DNA of 64,000 bases from Rhodoferax sp. (GTDB lineage Bacteria > Pseudomonadota > Gammaproteobacteria > Burkholderiales > Burkholderiaceae_C), in NCBI RefSeq assembly GCF_028688795.1, contig NZ_JAQTXM010000029.1:1-64000 (forward strand), in the 5' to 3' direction. The translations under genes were made by a program, and so were the position numbers. The notes under the pieces were generated by a model that was given only the letters and a program-made list of their open reading frames with translations, made no database searches and had not been told where the DNA came from. Below are positions 8,071 to 17,295 of the stretch, piece by piece. The stretch's first letter is position 1. The number at the start of each line of letters is the position of its first letter.

Positions 8071-10125
8071 TCAGGCGGGCTGCGCCATGCCTTGGTGGCG
8101 CAGCAACGCGTCCAGGGTGGGCTCGCGACCGCGAAAGGCCTTGAACGACTCAATGGCCGGCCGGCTTCCCCCAGCTTCCAGAATGGCTTCGCGGTATTTT
8201 TTGCCCGTTTCTGCATTGGGCAAGCCGTCTGCACCTACGGTTTCCTCAAAAGCCGCATAGGCGTCGCTGCTGAGCACTTCGGCCCATTTGTAGCTGTAAT
8301 AACCAGCCGCATAACCACCAGCAAAAATATGGCTGAAAGTGTGAGCGGTGCGTGCGAAGGTGGGCGGTTGCAGCACAGCGACTTCGTCGCGAACTTGTTG
8401 CAGCAATGGCATCACGTCCTGCGCCGGGTCGTGTGCGGTGTGCAACAACATGTCAAACAGAGAAAACTCGATCTGCCGCAGGGTTTGCATGCCGCTCTGG
8501 AAGTTTTTTGCGGCCAGCATCTTGTCAAACAAGGCACGTGGCAGTGGTTCGTCAGTGTCAACGTGGGCGGTCATGTTTTTTAGCACATCCCATTCCCAGC
8601 AGAAGTTTTCCATGAATTGGCTGGGCAGCTCGACCGCATCCCACTCTACGCCGCTGATGCCGGACACATCACGCTCGTTGACTTGCGTTAGCATGTGGTG
8701 CAGACCATGGCCAAATTCATGGAACATGGTGGTGACATCGTCATGCGTCAGCAAGGCGGGCTTGCCGTCAACACCGCTGGCAAAATTGCACACCAGGTGC
8801 GCCACCGGGGTTTGCAGCTGGTACGTGTCAGGGCGCAACCAACGAGCACGCACGTCGTCCATCCAGGCGCCCCCGCGCTTGCCGCTGCGGGCCGCAGGGT
8901 CAAGGTAAAACTGGCCCACCAGCTCGGTGCGGCCTTCAGCGCTGGTACGTTCAATTCGGTAGAAACGCACCGACTCATGCCACACGGGCGCGTGGTCTTC
9001 GCGAATCGACACTTCAAACAGGGTTTCGACAATCTTGAACAGCCCCGCCAGCACCTTGGGCAGCGGAAAGTACTGTTTGACTTCCTGCTCGTTGAAGGCG
9101 TAGCGCGCTTCCTTGAGCTTTTCGCTCACATAAGGCCAGTCCCAGGATTTGGGGTCGGACAGGTTCAGGTGCTCAAGTGCAAAAGCACGCATGTCGGCTA
9201 GGTCAAGTTCAGCAAACGGGCGGGCGCGTTTGGCCAAGTCGCGCAAAAAGTCCACCACGTGTTGCGGTGATTCGGCCATTTTGGGCACCACCGATAGGGT
9301 GCCAAAATTGGGGTAACCCAGCAGCTTGGCTTCTTCCAGTCGCAGTGCCAGCATCTCGCTGATGATGCTGGAATTGTCAAACTTGGTGCTGTCGCCTGTT
9401 GCTTGATCAGACGCACGGGTTACATACGCACGGTACAGCGTCTGGCGCAGGGTGCTACTGCTGGCAAACTGCATCACTGGTAGGTAACACGGCATTTTCA
9501 GCGTGAGCTTGTAGCCGTCTTTTTCTTCCACTTCGGCTGCTTTTCGCGCAGTGTGTTTCACATCTTCAGGCACGCCCTCCAACTCATCGGTCTGCGCATA
9601 GTAGGCAAAAGCATCGGTCGCATCCAATGCGTTTTCGCTGAATTTTTGACTTAAAAATGCCTGCCGTTCGGCAATCTCGGCAAAGCGATCTTTCTCGGCG
9701 CCCTTGAGGTCGGCGCCACCCAAGACAAAGTTGCGCAAGGCGTTTTTGAGTGCCTGGCGTTGCTCGCTGTTCAGGCTGGTTGGGTCAATGGCGCGGTATT
9801 TGGCGTACAAGCGTTCATCCGCACCCAAGCGCGTATAAAACTCAGTGACTTTCGGTAGCACCGCGTTGAAGGCAGCACGCAATTCCGGTGTGTCAGAGAC
9901 GCTGTTAAGGTGGCTCACCGAACCCCAGGCCCGGGACAGGCGCTCGGTGGCAACGTCAAGCACTTTGGCAATGCCGTCCCAGCTTGGCGCGAAATCCGGG
10001 GCCGTGACAAGCTCAAGCGCGGCATTGGACTCAGTCAATAGCTGCGCAATGGCTGGCTCGACATGCTCTGGCCCAATCTGGTTAAAGTGGGGCAGGCCGT
10101 CAAAGGAGAGGAGAGGATTGGTCAT
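8071..10125 (-). CDS. prlC: Oligopeptidase A (M3 zinc metallopeptidase)
   Basis: A 684-aa cytoplasmic M3-family peptidase, the usual length for E. coli OpdA/PrlC. The zinc-binding HExxH is in TMFHEFGHGLHHM, and the third ligand Glu lies in the downstream conserved stretch around SQFMENFCWE. It degrades short peptides, including cleaved signal peptides. ATG 10125 (MTNPLLSFDGLPHF) matches the family N terminus; the 20-residue in-frame extension upstream does not. It lies 65 nt after folD on the same strand. Confidence 0.92.
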   Translation of the reverse strand: MTNPLLSFDGLPHFNQIGPEHVEPAIAQLLTESNAALELVTAPDFAPSWDGIAKVLDVATERLSRAWGSVSHLNSVSDTPELRAAFNAVLPKVTEFYTRLGADERLYAKYRAIDPTSLNSEQRQALKNALRNFVLGGADLKGAEKDRFAEIAERQAFLSQKFSENALDATDAFAYYAQTDELEGVPEDVKHTARKAAEVEEKDGYKLTLKMPCYLPVMQFASSSTLRQTLYRAYVTRASDQATGDSTKFDNSSIISEMLALRLEEAKLLGYPNFGTLSVVPKMAESPQHVVDFLRDLAKRARPFAELDLADMRAFALEHLNLSDPKSWDWPYVSEKLKEARYAFNEQEVKQYFPLPKVLAGLFKIVETLFEVSIREDHAPVWHESVRFYRIERTSAEGRTELVGQFYLDPAARSGKRGGAWMDDVRARWLRPDTYQLQTPVAHLVCNFASGVDGKPALLTHDDVTTMFHEFGHGLHHMLTQVNERDVSGISGVEWDAVELPSQFMENFCWEWDVLKNMTAHVDTDEPLPRALFDKMLAAKNFQSGMQTLRQIEFSLFDMLLHTAHDPAQDVMPLLQQVRDEVAVLQPPTFARTAHTFSHIFAGGYAAGYYSYKWAEVLSSDAYAAFEETVGADGLPNAETGKKYREAILEAGGSRPAIESFKAFRGREPTLDALLRHQGMAQPA

Positions 10126-10190
10126 GGTCTTGATCAGTTGGGGACAGAGCAGGCTCGCTGCGTGTAGCTGCGGGCAACCCCGCAAAACTC

Positions 10191-11057
10191 TTATATGGCG
10201 GCGCGTTCGGCCGCTTCAAGGGTGTTCATCAACAGCATCGTAATGGTCATGGGGCCAACCCCACCCGGAACGGGGGTGATGTAGCCCGCCACCTGGCGCA
10301 CGCCTTCAAAGTCAACATCGCCACACAGCTTGCCTTCATCATTGCGGTTCATCCCCACATCCAGCACCACGGCGCCGGGTTTGACCATGTCAGCTGTCAC
10401 TACATCGCGCTTGCCCACAGCGGCCACAATCACGTCGGCTTGCAGGGTGAACGCCTTGAGATCTTTTGTGGCACTGTGGCAAATGGTCACGGTGGCATTT
10501 TTTTGCAGCAGCATCAAGGCCATGGGTTTACCCACAATATTAGATCGCCCAATCACCACCGCGTGTTTGCCCTTGAGGTCATAGCCGATGGATTCAAGCA
10601 TTTTCATGCAGCCGTAGGGGGTGCATGGCCAAAAGCCCGGCATGCCCGTCATCAGGGCACCGGCACTGGCAATGTGAAATCCGTCCACGTCTTTGAGCGG
10701 CGAAATGGCTTCAATGACCTTGTTGGCGTCAATGTGCTTGGGCACCGGCAACTGCACCAGAATACCGTGAATGGCGGGGTCGTTGTTAAGGGCTTCAATT
10801 CGCGCCAGCAACTCGGCCTCAGCCATCGTGGCATCAAACTTTTCCAGCACCGAATGAAAGCCGCAGTCCTGGCAGCCCTTGACCTTGTTGCGCACGTAAA
10901 CCTGGCTGGCCGGGTTTTCACCCACAAGAATCACGGCCAGGCCAGGTGTGATGCCGCGCGCCTTGAGGGCACTAGCGCGCGCGGTGATGTCCGTGCGAAG
11001 CTTTTGAGAGAGCGCAATGCCATCGATGATGTGTGCAGTAGGGGTGTTTGTGATCAT
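10191..11057 (-). CDS. folD: Bifunctional methylenetetrahydrofolate dehydrogenase/cyclohydrolase
   Basis: A 288-aa FolD. It interconverts 5,10-methylene-, methenyl- and 10-formyl-tetrahydrofolate using NADP. Signature regions are [18 protein letters not shown] with the catalytic Lys, [23 protein letters not shown] (read here as [15 protein letters not shown]), [14 protein letters not shown] and [13 protein letters not shown]. Length and motifs are complete. The gene is preceded by a repeat-derived terminator that separates it from the response regulator gene. Confidence 0.95.
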   Translation of the reverse strand: MITNTPTAHIIDGIALSQKLRTDITARASALKARGITPGLAVILVGENPASQVYVRNKVKGCQDCGFHSVLEKFDATMAEAELLARIEALNNDPAIHGILVQLPVPKHIDANKVIEAISPLKDVDGFHIASAGALMTGMPGFWPCTPYGCMKMLESIGYDLKGKHAVVIGRSNIVGKPMALMLLQKNATVTICHSATKDLKAFTLQADVIVAAVGKRDVVTADMVKPGAVVLDVGMNRNDEGKLCGDVDFEGVRQVAGYITPVPGGVGPMTITMLLMNTLEAAERAAI

Positions 11058-11072
11058 GTCAAATCCATCAAT

Positions 11073-11131
11073 AAAAAAGCCCGCTAATCCTTATGGGGCG
11101 GGCGTAAGTAGCTATGCTAAAAATAGCAAAT
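11073..11131 (-). terminator. Palindromic repeat copy acting as a terminator
   Basis: Read on the minus strand, the element gives GCTATTTTTAGCATAGCTAC, then TTACGCCCGC, then GCGGGC followed by six T. The GCCCGC/GCGGGC stem plus T run is an intrinsic terminator for the two-component genes upstream (minus direction). The left part matches the ATAGCTnCTTACGC arm of the family repeat found throughout the window, so the terminator seems to be built from a repeat copy. Confidence 0.65.
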
Positions 11132-11133
11132 AA

Positions 11134-11760
11134 TTAGACCTTGGCAGCATTTGGTCCGAGTGCGATTTTGAGCAGATCTGCCACCGTGTTGGCGCCCAGC
11201 TTTTCCATGATGTTGGCGCGGTGGGCCTCGACGGTTTTGATGCTGATGCCCAGGTCGTCGGCGATTTGCTTGTTCAGGCGACCAGCCACAATGCGTTCCA
11301 GCACCTGCGACTCCCGCAGTGTCAGGCGTGCCATCAAGGCATCGCGGTTGATGGCGCTCTGGTATCCGGCAAATGATTCTTTGGCCTGCTCCAGCATGCG
11401 CTCAACCAGAAGCAGCAGTTGCGGCTCGTCGAACGGCTTCTGGATGAAATCCATGGCACCTTTTTTCATGGTGTCAACGGCCATGGGCACATCGCCATGA
11501 CCCGTGATAAAGGCCAGCGGCAGGGGAGAGTTGCTTTCGATGAGCTTGTTTTGTAGCTCCAGGCCCGTCATGCCCGCCATGCGGATATCGACAACCAGAC
11601 AGGCCACCTCACGCGCGTCAAAGCGGCTTAAAAACGACTCAGCCGAATCAAAGCAGCGTACCCGGTAGTCTTTGCCTTCGAGCATCCATTGCAATGAGTC
11701 GCGTACTGCCTCATCATCGTCAACGACGTAAACCGTGCCTTTTTTGGGGATCAAACTCAT
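11134..11760 (-). CDS. FixJ/NarL-type response regulator
   Basis: A 208-aa regulator. The receiver domain (residues 8-120) has the acidic pair D14-D15, phospho-acceptor Asp58 (VVDIRMAGM), Thr86 and Lys108 (FIQKPF). The LuxR-type DNA-binding domain (about 145-205) shows LTLRESQVLERIVAGRLNKQ and the recognition-helix region ISIKTVEAHRANIMEKL. Its start overlaps the kinase stop by 4 nt, so the two form a coupled pair. The genes are divergent from aceE, which makes the pyruvate dehydrogenase operon a candidate target; this is inference only. Confidence 0.88.
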   Translation of the reverse strand: MSLIPKKGTVYVVDDDEAVRDSLQWMLEGKDYRVRCFDSAESFLSRFDAREVACLVVDIRMAGMTGLELQNKLIESNSPLPLAFITGHGDVPMAVDTMKKGAMDFIQKPFDEPQLLLLVERMLEQAKESFAGYQSAINRDALMARLTLRESQVLERIVAGRLNKQIADDLGISIKTVEAHRANIMEKLGANTVADLLKIALGPNAAKV

Positions 11761-14348
11761 GGTGAAACCTGCAATGTGTGTTGTTCAGAACGCTTTATGG
11801 GCGTGGCCGGTAGGGGTTCTGCAATGGGAATCCAGAAGGTAAAGCAGCAGCCCGTGATGACCTCTGCATTGTAGGTGTTCTCTGTTTTCATTCGACCCAT
11901 GTGCGACTCCACGATAGACCGGCACAACGACAGGCCGATACCCATGCCCTCGGCTTTGGTCGAATAAAACGCTTCATACAGGCGCGCCATGACCTCGGGC
12001 GAAATGCCGCCGCCTGAGTCGGTCACCATGAATTCGATCACGGGTTTGTCATCTACCCGAGTCGGGGCCACGCGCAGTTTGACAATGCGCTGCGAGGAAG
12101 GGCGTTGCGCGGAGTCCACCGACTCAGCGGCATTTTTGAGCAGGTTCAGCAACACCTGCTCGATCAGGATGGGGTCCACCAACAAGTTGGGCAAGCTGGG
12201 CGCGACGAATTGGGTGAGCTTGACATTGCGCCTGCGCAACTCGATTTCTGCCAATTCAACCGCCTCGGCCACCATGGTGGCCACATTGGCAACCGTGCGG
12301 TTGGGTTCACTGCGCTTCACAAACGCACGAATACGCTGAATGATCTGCCCTGCCCGATGGGCTTGGCGGCCGGTTTTCTCCAGGGCCCCGAGCAACTCTT
12401 CTTGCGTGATTTGGTTCGCCTTGATGCGTGACACCATGCCGTTGCAGTAGTTGTTGATGGCGGTGAGTGGCTGGTTGAGTTCATGTGCCACGCTGGACGC
12501 CATTTCGCCCATGGTGATCAAGCGGCTGGAGGCTTCGGCGCGCTGAGCTTGAATTTCCGACTGCTCTTCAGCCACCCGCCGGGCGGTGATGTCGGTGGCA
12601 ATCACCATTTGGGCCAGGCGACCATCGACCCAGCTCAAGTAACGGGTACGTACCTCAAGCCAGCGCCCCAGGCTACCCAAATAGATTTCGGAACTCTCGG
12701 CCTCCTTGTCGGACAACTGATCGGTGGGCAGACCCGCATACGCATCCACCGTGTCGCGTGTGTCATCGCTGGCCACAGGGGCGGGCACACCCGCTTCTTC
12801 CACCAGTTGCAGGTGGCCGGCTGCCTGGGTGCCAAACCAAAGGCGGTAGAGCTTGTTGGCAAACAGCAATTCATCTGACCCCAAAGGCGCCACCGAGATC
12901 GACGCATCAAGCGCCTCCAGCACGGTGGTAAAGCGTTCATGCGAGGCCGCCAGCTGATCGCGAATGCGATTGGGCTCGGTGATGTCGGTCATTGATGTCA
13001 TCCAGCCTGTTTGCTGGCCAAAAGCATCGATCAAGGGCGACACATACAAGCGCGCGTCAATCAGGGAGTCATCTCGACGTTTGACCCGAAACTGGATGCC
13101 ACCCGGCGGAATTTTTCCCGCCAGTTCGTCGTTCAGCCGGGTTTGCAGCATGTCAAAATCTTCATCGGGCCAGTAGGGAAAGGGCGCTGTTGTCCCCACC
13201 AGCTCGGATTCAGACCAACCGGTCATGCGGCAAAACGCGTTGTTGACATAAGTGATTCGGCCCTGCATGTCCAGTGTGCGCATGCCGGTCAGCATGGAGT
13301 TTTCCATGGCACGACGAAACGCCGCTTCTTGCATCAGCGCGTCTTGCGCCTGAATGCGCCGGCGTGTGTGCCCCCAGTTGGCCAGCAGCAACCAGGCGGT
13401 GATGCCACTGAGCACCATCACCAGCCAAAACAGGCCGCTGCCAATCACCCCAAGCGAGGTTCGGTAGGCCAGGCCGCGAATCGTCATGCCGTTGCCCACC
13501 GGCGACACCGGCATTTCATAGGTGTTGATCGGGCTGGCCCAAGGCAGCAAGTGGCGTTTGAGCTTGCTCTCAGAGACCGTGGTGCCCGCCAGCAACTTGC
13601 CGTCCGCATCGTGAAAGGACACCGCGTATTTGGAGGTGATCTCACTGGGCACACCGTATCGAAACATGGCGTCTACCGAGTATTCAGCCAGTAAATCCCC
13701 TTTGAAGGTTGCCTTTTCGAGCAAGGGCAAATGCATTTGCAACACCGCTGCCATATCTGTTTCGGCTCGCGGGGTTGAGTAAATGGGCAGCAACAGTTCT
13801 CGCACCAGCTGGTAATTGCTGAGCGTGTCTTTGGTTTCAATCAGGGCACCGCTGGACTGCTGGAACTCCTTGCGTAGCCGGGCAGTGTTGTAACTCGCCC
13901 GCACTTTCCTGTTTTCATCAATCCAGGTCAGGCTTTGCAGCTCAGGGTAAAGATTGGCCAAGGCTTCCGCACGGGTCACAAAATCTTTGTGACTGACCTC
14001 GCGGCTCGACACCTCGCGGGCAAACCGCATCAGCTGTTCTTGTTGCTCCAGCAAGCGCAGGCGCAATCGTTGTTGGGTGTATTCCACATCCCGGTTGATC
14101 GCCTCACGCTCACGGGAGATTTCTTCATACCGCAGGTAAGCAAATGCCGACAGGATGGCGGCCAAAAACAACACCACGGCCGCCAACGGCGCCAACACTG
14201 CAAACCGGTCCTGGCGATGCGGTGATAGCCGGCCCCACCAACGCTTCAAGCGCGCAGAGGGGGTGAGTTTTAAATCGGACAAGGGGACAAAAAGAGGGTG
14301 CAACGGCATGGGCGAAGTGTAGAAGGTTTGCCTCTTTTTAAATGTCAT
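11757..14348 (-). CDS. Membrane-bound PAS-PAS sensor histidine kinase
   Basis: An 863-aa hybrid-free sensor kinase. Membrane segments lie at about 50-72 and 300-324 and flank a ~230-residue extracytoplasmic sensor domain. Two PAS domains follow (about 345-460 and 470-590). The dimerisation domain has His622 in SVAHELNQPLTAINNY, and the ATPase domain has an N box (LLNLLKNAAESV, from 733), DSGGG at 777-781 and GMGIG at 801-805. The HELNQPL form is typical of FixL/DctB-type kinases that act on FixJ-like partners, as here. The start may instead be ATG 14309 (MPLHPLF); neither has a convincing ribosome site. The ligand is unknown. Confidence 0.87.
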   Translation of the reverse strand: MTFKKRQTFYTSPMPLHPLFVPLSDLKLTPSARLKRWWGRLSPHRQDRFAVLAPLAAVVLFLAAILSAFAYLRYEEISREREAINRDVEYTQQRLRLRLLEQQEQLMRFAREVSSREVSHKDFVTRAEALANLYPELQSLTWIDENRKVRASYNTARLRKEFQQSSGALIETKDTLSNYQLVRELLLPIYSTPRAETDMAAVLQMHLPLLEKATFKGDLLAEYSVDAMFRYGVPSEITSKYAVSFHDADGKLLAGTTVSESKLKRHLLPWASPINTYEMPVSPVGNGMTIRGLAYRTSLGVIGSGLFWLVMVLSGITAWLLLANWGHTRRRIQAQDALMQEAAFRRAMENSMLTGMRTLDMQGRITYVNNAFCRMTGWSESELVGTTAPFPYWPDEDFDMLQTRLNDELAGKIPPGGIQFRVKRRDDSLIDARLYVSPLIDAFGQQTGWMTSMTDITEPNRIRDQLAASHERFTTVLEALDASISVAPLGSDELLFANKLYRLWFGTQAAGHLQLVEEAGVPAPVASDDTRDTVDAYAGLPTDQLSDKEAESSEIYLGSLGRWLEVRTRYLSWVDGRLAQMVIATDITARRVAEEQSEIQAQRAEASSRLITMGEMASSVAHELNQPLTAINNYCNGMVSRIKANQITQEELLGALEKTGRQAHRAGQIIQRIRAFVKRSEPNRTVANVATMVAEAVELAEIELRRRNVKLTQFVAPSLPNLLVDPILIEQVLLNLLKNAAESVDSAQRPSSQRIVKLRVAPTRVDDKPVIEFMVTDSGGGISPEVMARLYEAFYSTKAEGMGIGLSLCRSIVESHMGRMKTENTYNAEVITGCCFTFWIPIAEPLPATPIKRSEQHTLQVSP

Positions 14349-14371
14349 ATTATGAAATCACTAGACGCCAT

Positions 14372-14398
14372 TTGAAATATATTAAAAATGGTTATAAA
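14372..14398 (+). promoter_or_regulatory. Possible aceE promoter in an AT-rich gap
   Basis: The 117-bp gap between the divergent kinase gene and aceE is markedly AT-rich. TTGAAA (14372-14377) and TATAAA (14393-14398) resemble -35 and -10 boxes, but the spacer is only 15 bp. A clear AGGAG ribosome site precedes aceE. The promoter assignment is tentative; no clean operator palindrome was recognised. Confidence 0.3.
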
Positions 14399-14465
14399 AT
14401 ATTTCAGCCAACAAATAGGCTAATTCATCTAATATTGACCCGCTTTACAACAACAGGAGACAGGC

Positions 14466-17186
14466 ATGTCAGCGATTCCCGAAAGCCATTCAGGCACATC
14501 TGCGCCCGGCGCACCCGACCTGGACACCCAGGAAACCCGTGAATGGATGGACGCTTTAAGCGCCGTGATCGAGGCCGAAGGCCCCGAACGTGCTCACTTT
14601 TTGCTAGAGCAATTGCTGGAACATGCCCGCCAAAGCAGCATCGACATGCCGTTCTCAGCCAACACCGGTTATGTGAACACCATTGAGGTTGATCAAGAAG
14701 AGCGTTGCCCCGGCAACATCGAAATTGAAGAGCGCCTGCGCGCTTACATGCGCTGGAACGCCATGGCCATGGTGGTCAAGGCTAACCGCCATCACCCGGA
14801 AGACGGGGGCGATTTGGGTGGCCACATTGGCTCGTTTGCCTCATTGGCGCACATGTTTGGCGCTGGCTTTAACCATTTTTGGCATGCCGAGAGCGAAAAC
14901 CATGGCGGCGACTGCCTCTATATACAAGGTCACGTGTCTCCCGGCGTCTATGCCCGTGCTTACATGGAAGGCCGCTTGACCGAAGAGCAGTTGCTCAATT
15001 TCCGCCAGGAAACTGGTGGCAAGGGCTTGTCCAGCTACCCGCATCCCAAATTGATGCCCGAATTCTGGCAGTTCCCCACCGTGTCAATGGGCTTGGGCCC
15101 GTTGATGGCAATTTACCAGGCGCGTTTTTTGAAATACCTGCACGCCCGGGGCATTGCCAACACCGAAAACCGCAAGGTCTGGGTGTTTTGTGGTGACGGC
15201 GAGATGGACGAGGTGGAGTCCCTGGGCGCGATTGGCTTGGCCGCTCGCGAAGGCCTGGACAACTTGATTTTTGTCATCAACTGTAACCTCCAGCGCCTGG
15301 ACGGCCCCGTGCGTGGCAACGGCAAGATTGTGCAAGAGCTTGAAGGCACCTTCCGCGGTGCGGGCTGGAACGTGATCAAACTGCTTTGGGGCGCCAACTG
15401 GGACCCCCTGCTGGCACGTGACAAAGACGGCGCGTTGCGCAAGGTCATGATGGACACGCTCGATGGCGACTACCAGGCCTTTAAAGCCAATGACGGCGCC
15501 TTTGTGCGCAAGAACTTCTTTGGCCGCGACCCAAAAACGCTGGAAATGGTCGCCAAGATGAGCGATGACGACATCTGGAACCTGCGCCGTGGCGGCCACG
15601 ACCCGCAAAAGGTCTATGCGGCTTACCACAAGGCGGTGCACCACAAGGGCCAGCCGACCGTGCTGCTGATCAAGACCGTCAAAGGTTTTGGCATGGGCAA
15701 AAGTGGCGAGGGCAAAAACAACGTGCACCAAACCAAGAAGCTCACGGACGACGACATCAAGGCCTTCCGTGACCGCTTCAACATCCCTGTGCCTGATAGC
15801 CAGATTGCCGACATTCCGTTTTACAAACCAGCGGATGACACCCCTGAGATGAAGTACCTGCACGAGCGCCGCAAAGCGCTCGGTGGCTACCTGCCACATC
15901 GGCGCGCCAAGGCTGACGAGCATTTCACCGTGCCCGCGCTGGAGAACTTCAAGAGCGTGATGGAGCCCACCCCTGAGGGGCGGGAGATTTCCACCACCCA
16001 GGCCTATGTGCGCTTTTTGACACAGTTGCTGCGTGACCAGGCCTTGGGCCCACGTGTTGTGCCGATTTTGGTGGATGAAGCCCGCACGTTTGGCATGGAA
16101 GGCTTGTTCCGCCAGATCGGTATTTACAACCCCGCTGGCCAGCAATACACCCCGGTCGACAAAGACCAGGTGATGTATTACAAGGAAGACAAAAAGGGCC
16201 AAATCCTGCAGGAAGGCATTAACGAAGCCGGCGGCATGTCCAGCTGGATTGCAGCGGCCACCAGCTACAGCACCAGCAACCGCATCATGGTGCCGTTTTA
16301 TGTGTACTACTCGATGTTTGGCTTTCAGCGCATTGGGGACCTGGCCTGGGCCGCTGGCGACATGCAAGCACGCGGCTTCCTGCTGGGTGGCACTTCCGGG
16401 CGCACCACGCTCAACGGCGAAGGCCTGCAACACGAAGACGGCCACAGCCACATCTTGGCGGGCACCATTCCCAACTGCATCAGCTACGACCCCACCTTTG
16501 CGCATGAAGTGGGCGTGATCCTGCACCACGGCCTCAAACGCATGGTCGAGAAACAAGACAACGTCTTCTATTACCTGACCCTGCTGAACGAAAACTACGC
16601 CATGCCAGGCCTGACCCCGGGCACCGAAGAGCAAATCATCAAAGGTATGTATTTGTGCAAACCGGGCACGGATGCGTCAACGGGTCTGCGCGTGCAGTTG
16701 CTGGGCTCTGGCACCATCCTGCGCGAAAGCTTTGTAGCGCAAAAACTGCTGCTTGAGGACTGGGGTGTGACCGCCGATGTGTGGAGCTGCCCTAGCTTCA
16801 ACGAGCTGGCGCGTGATGGCCAGGCCTGCGAGCGTGACAACCTGCTGCACCCCACCGAGACACCCAAAGTGTCATTTGTGGCGCAACAGCTTGAAAACCA
16901 CGATGGCCCGGTAGTGGCATCTACTGACTACATCAAGTCGTATGCCGAGCAAATCCGCTCGTTTATCCCTAAGGGTCGCACCTATAAAGTGCTGGGCACC
17001 GACGGCTTTGGGCGCAGCGACTTCCGCAGCAAGCTGCGTGAGCACTTTGAGATCAACCGCCATTTCATTGTGATTGCCGCATTGAAGGCCCTGAGCGAAG
17101 ACGGCAAAGTGCCGGTGAGCAAGGTGAGTGAGGCGATTGCCAAATACGGCATCAACACCGACAAAGTGAATCCTCTTTACGCCTAA
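14466..17186 (+). CDS. aceE: Pyruvate dehydrogenase E1 component, homodimeric type
   Basis: A 906-aa homodimeric E1 (E. coli AceE is 887 aa). It decarboxylates pyruvate with thiamine diphosphate and acetylates the lipoyl groups of E2. The thiamine motif starts at FCGDGEMDEVESLGAIGL and ends at VINCNLQ. Other family stretches are MRWNAMAMVVKANR, GGHIGSFASLAHMFGAGFNH and SYDPTFAHEVGVILHHGL. The AGGAG ribosome site before ATG 14466 is well placed. It heads the aceE-aceF-lpdA operon, with 109 nt to aceF. Confidence 0.97.
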   Translation: MSAIPESHSGTSAPGAPDLDTQETREWMDALSAVIEAEGPERAHFLLEQLLEHARQSSIDMPFSANTGYVNTIEVDQEERCPGNIEIEERLRAYMRWNAMAMVVKANRHHPEDGGDLGGHIGSFASLAHMFGAGFNHFWHAESENHGGDCLYIQGHVSPGVYARAYMEGRLTEEQLLNFRQETGGKGLSSYPHPKLMPEFWQFPTVSMGLGPLMAIYQARFLKYLHARGIANTENRKVWVFCGDGEMDEVESLGAIGLAAREGLDNLIFVINCNLQRLDGPVRGNGKIVQELEGTFRGAGWNVIKLLWGANWDPLLARDKDGALRKVMMDTLDGDYQAFKANDGAFVRKNFFGRDPKTLEMVAKMSDDDIWNLRRGGHDPQKVYAAYHKAVHHKGQPTVLLIKTVKGFGMGKSGEGKNNVHQTKKLTDDDIKAFRDRFNIPVPDSQIADIPFYKPADDTPEMKYLHERRKALGGYLPHRRAKADEHFTVPALENFKSVMEPTPEGREISTTQAYVRFLTQLLRDQALGPRVVPILVDEARTFGMEGLFRQIGIYNPAGQQYTPVDKDQVMYYKEDKKGQILQEGINEAGGMSSWIAAATSYSTSNRIMVPFYVYYSMFGFQRIGDLAWAAGDMQARGFLLGGTSGRTTLNGEGLQHEDGHSHILAGTIPNCISYDPTFAHEVGVILHHGLKRMVEKQDNVFYYLTLLNENYAMPGLTPGTEEQIIKGMYLCKPGTDASTGLRVQLLGSGTILRESFVAQKLLLEDWGVTADVWSCPSFNELARDGQACERDNLLHPTETPKVSFVAQQLENHDGPVVASTDYIKSYAEQIRSFIPKGRTYKVLGTDGFGRSDFRSKLREHFEINRHFIVIAALKALSEDGKVPVSKVSEAIAKYGINTDKVNPLYA

Positions 17187-17295
17187 GCGGAATTCGGGAT
17201 TTACCTTTCAGCGAAGACTCATGTCGCGAATGCGATGTGAGGTCGACGCGTCAAGGTCGCTCCCACCCATGACTACTTAAAAAGCGAGACACAAC

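Noticed and set aside
15084-16634. A 516-codon open frame antisense to aceE
   Set aside because: It mirrors the codon bias of aceE on the other strand, has no ribosome site or family motifs, and aceE is certain.
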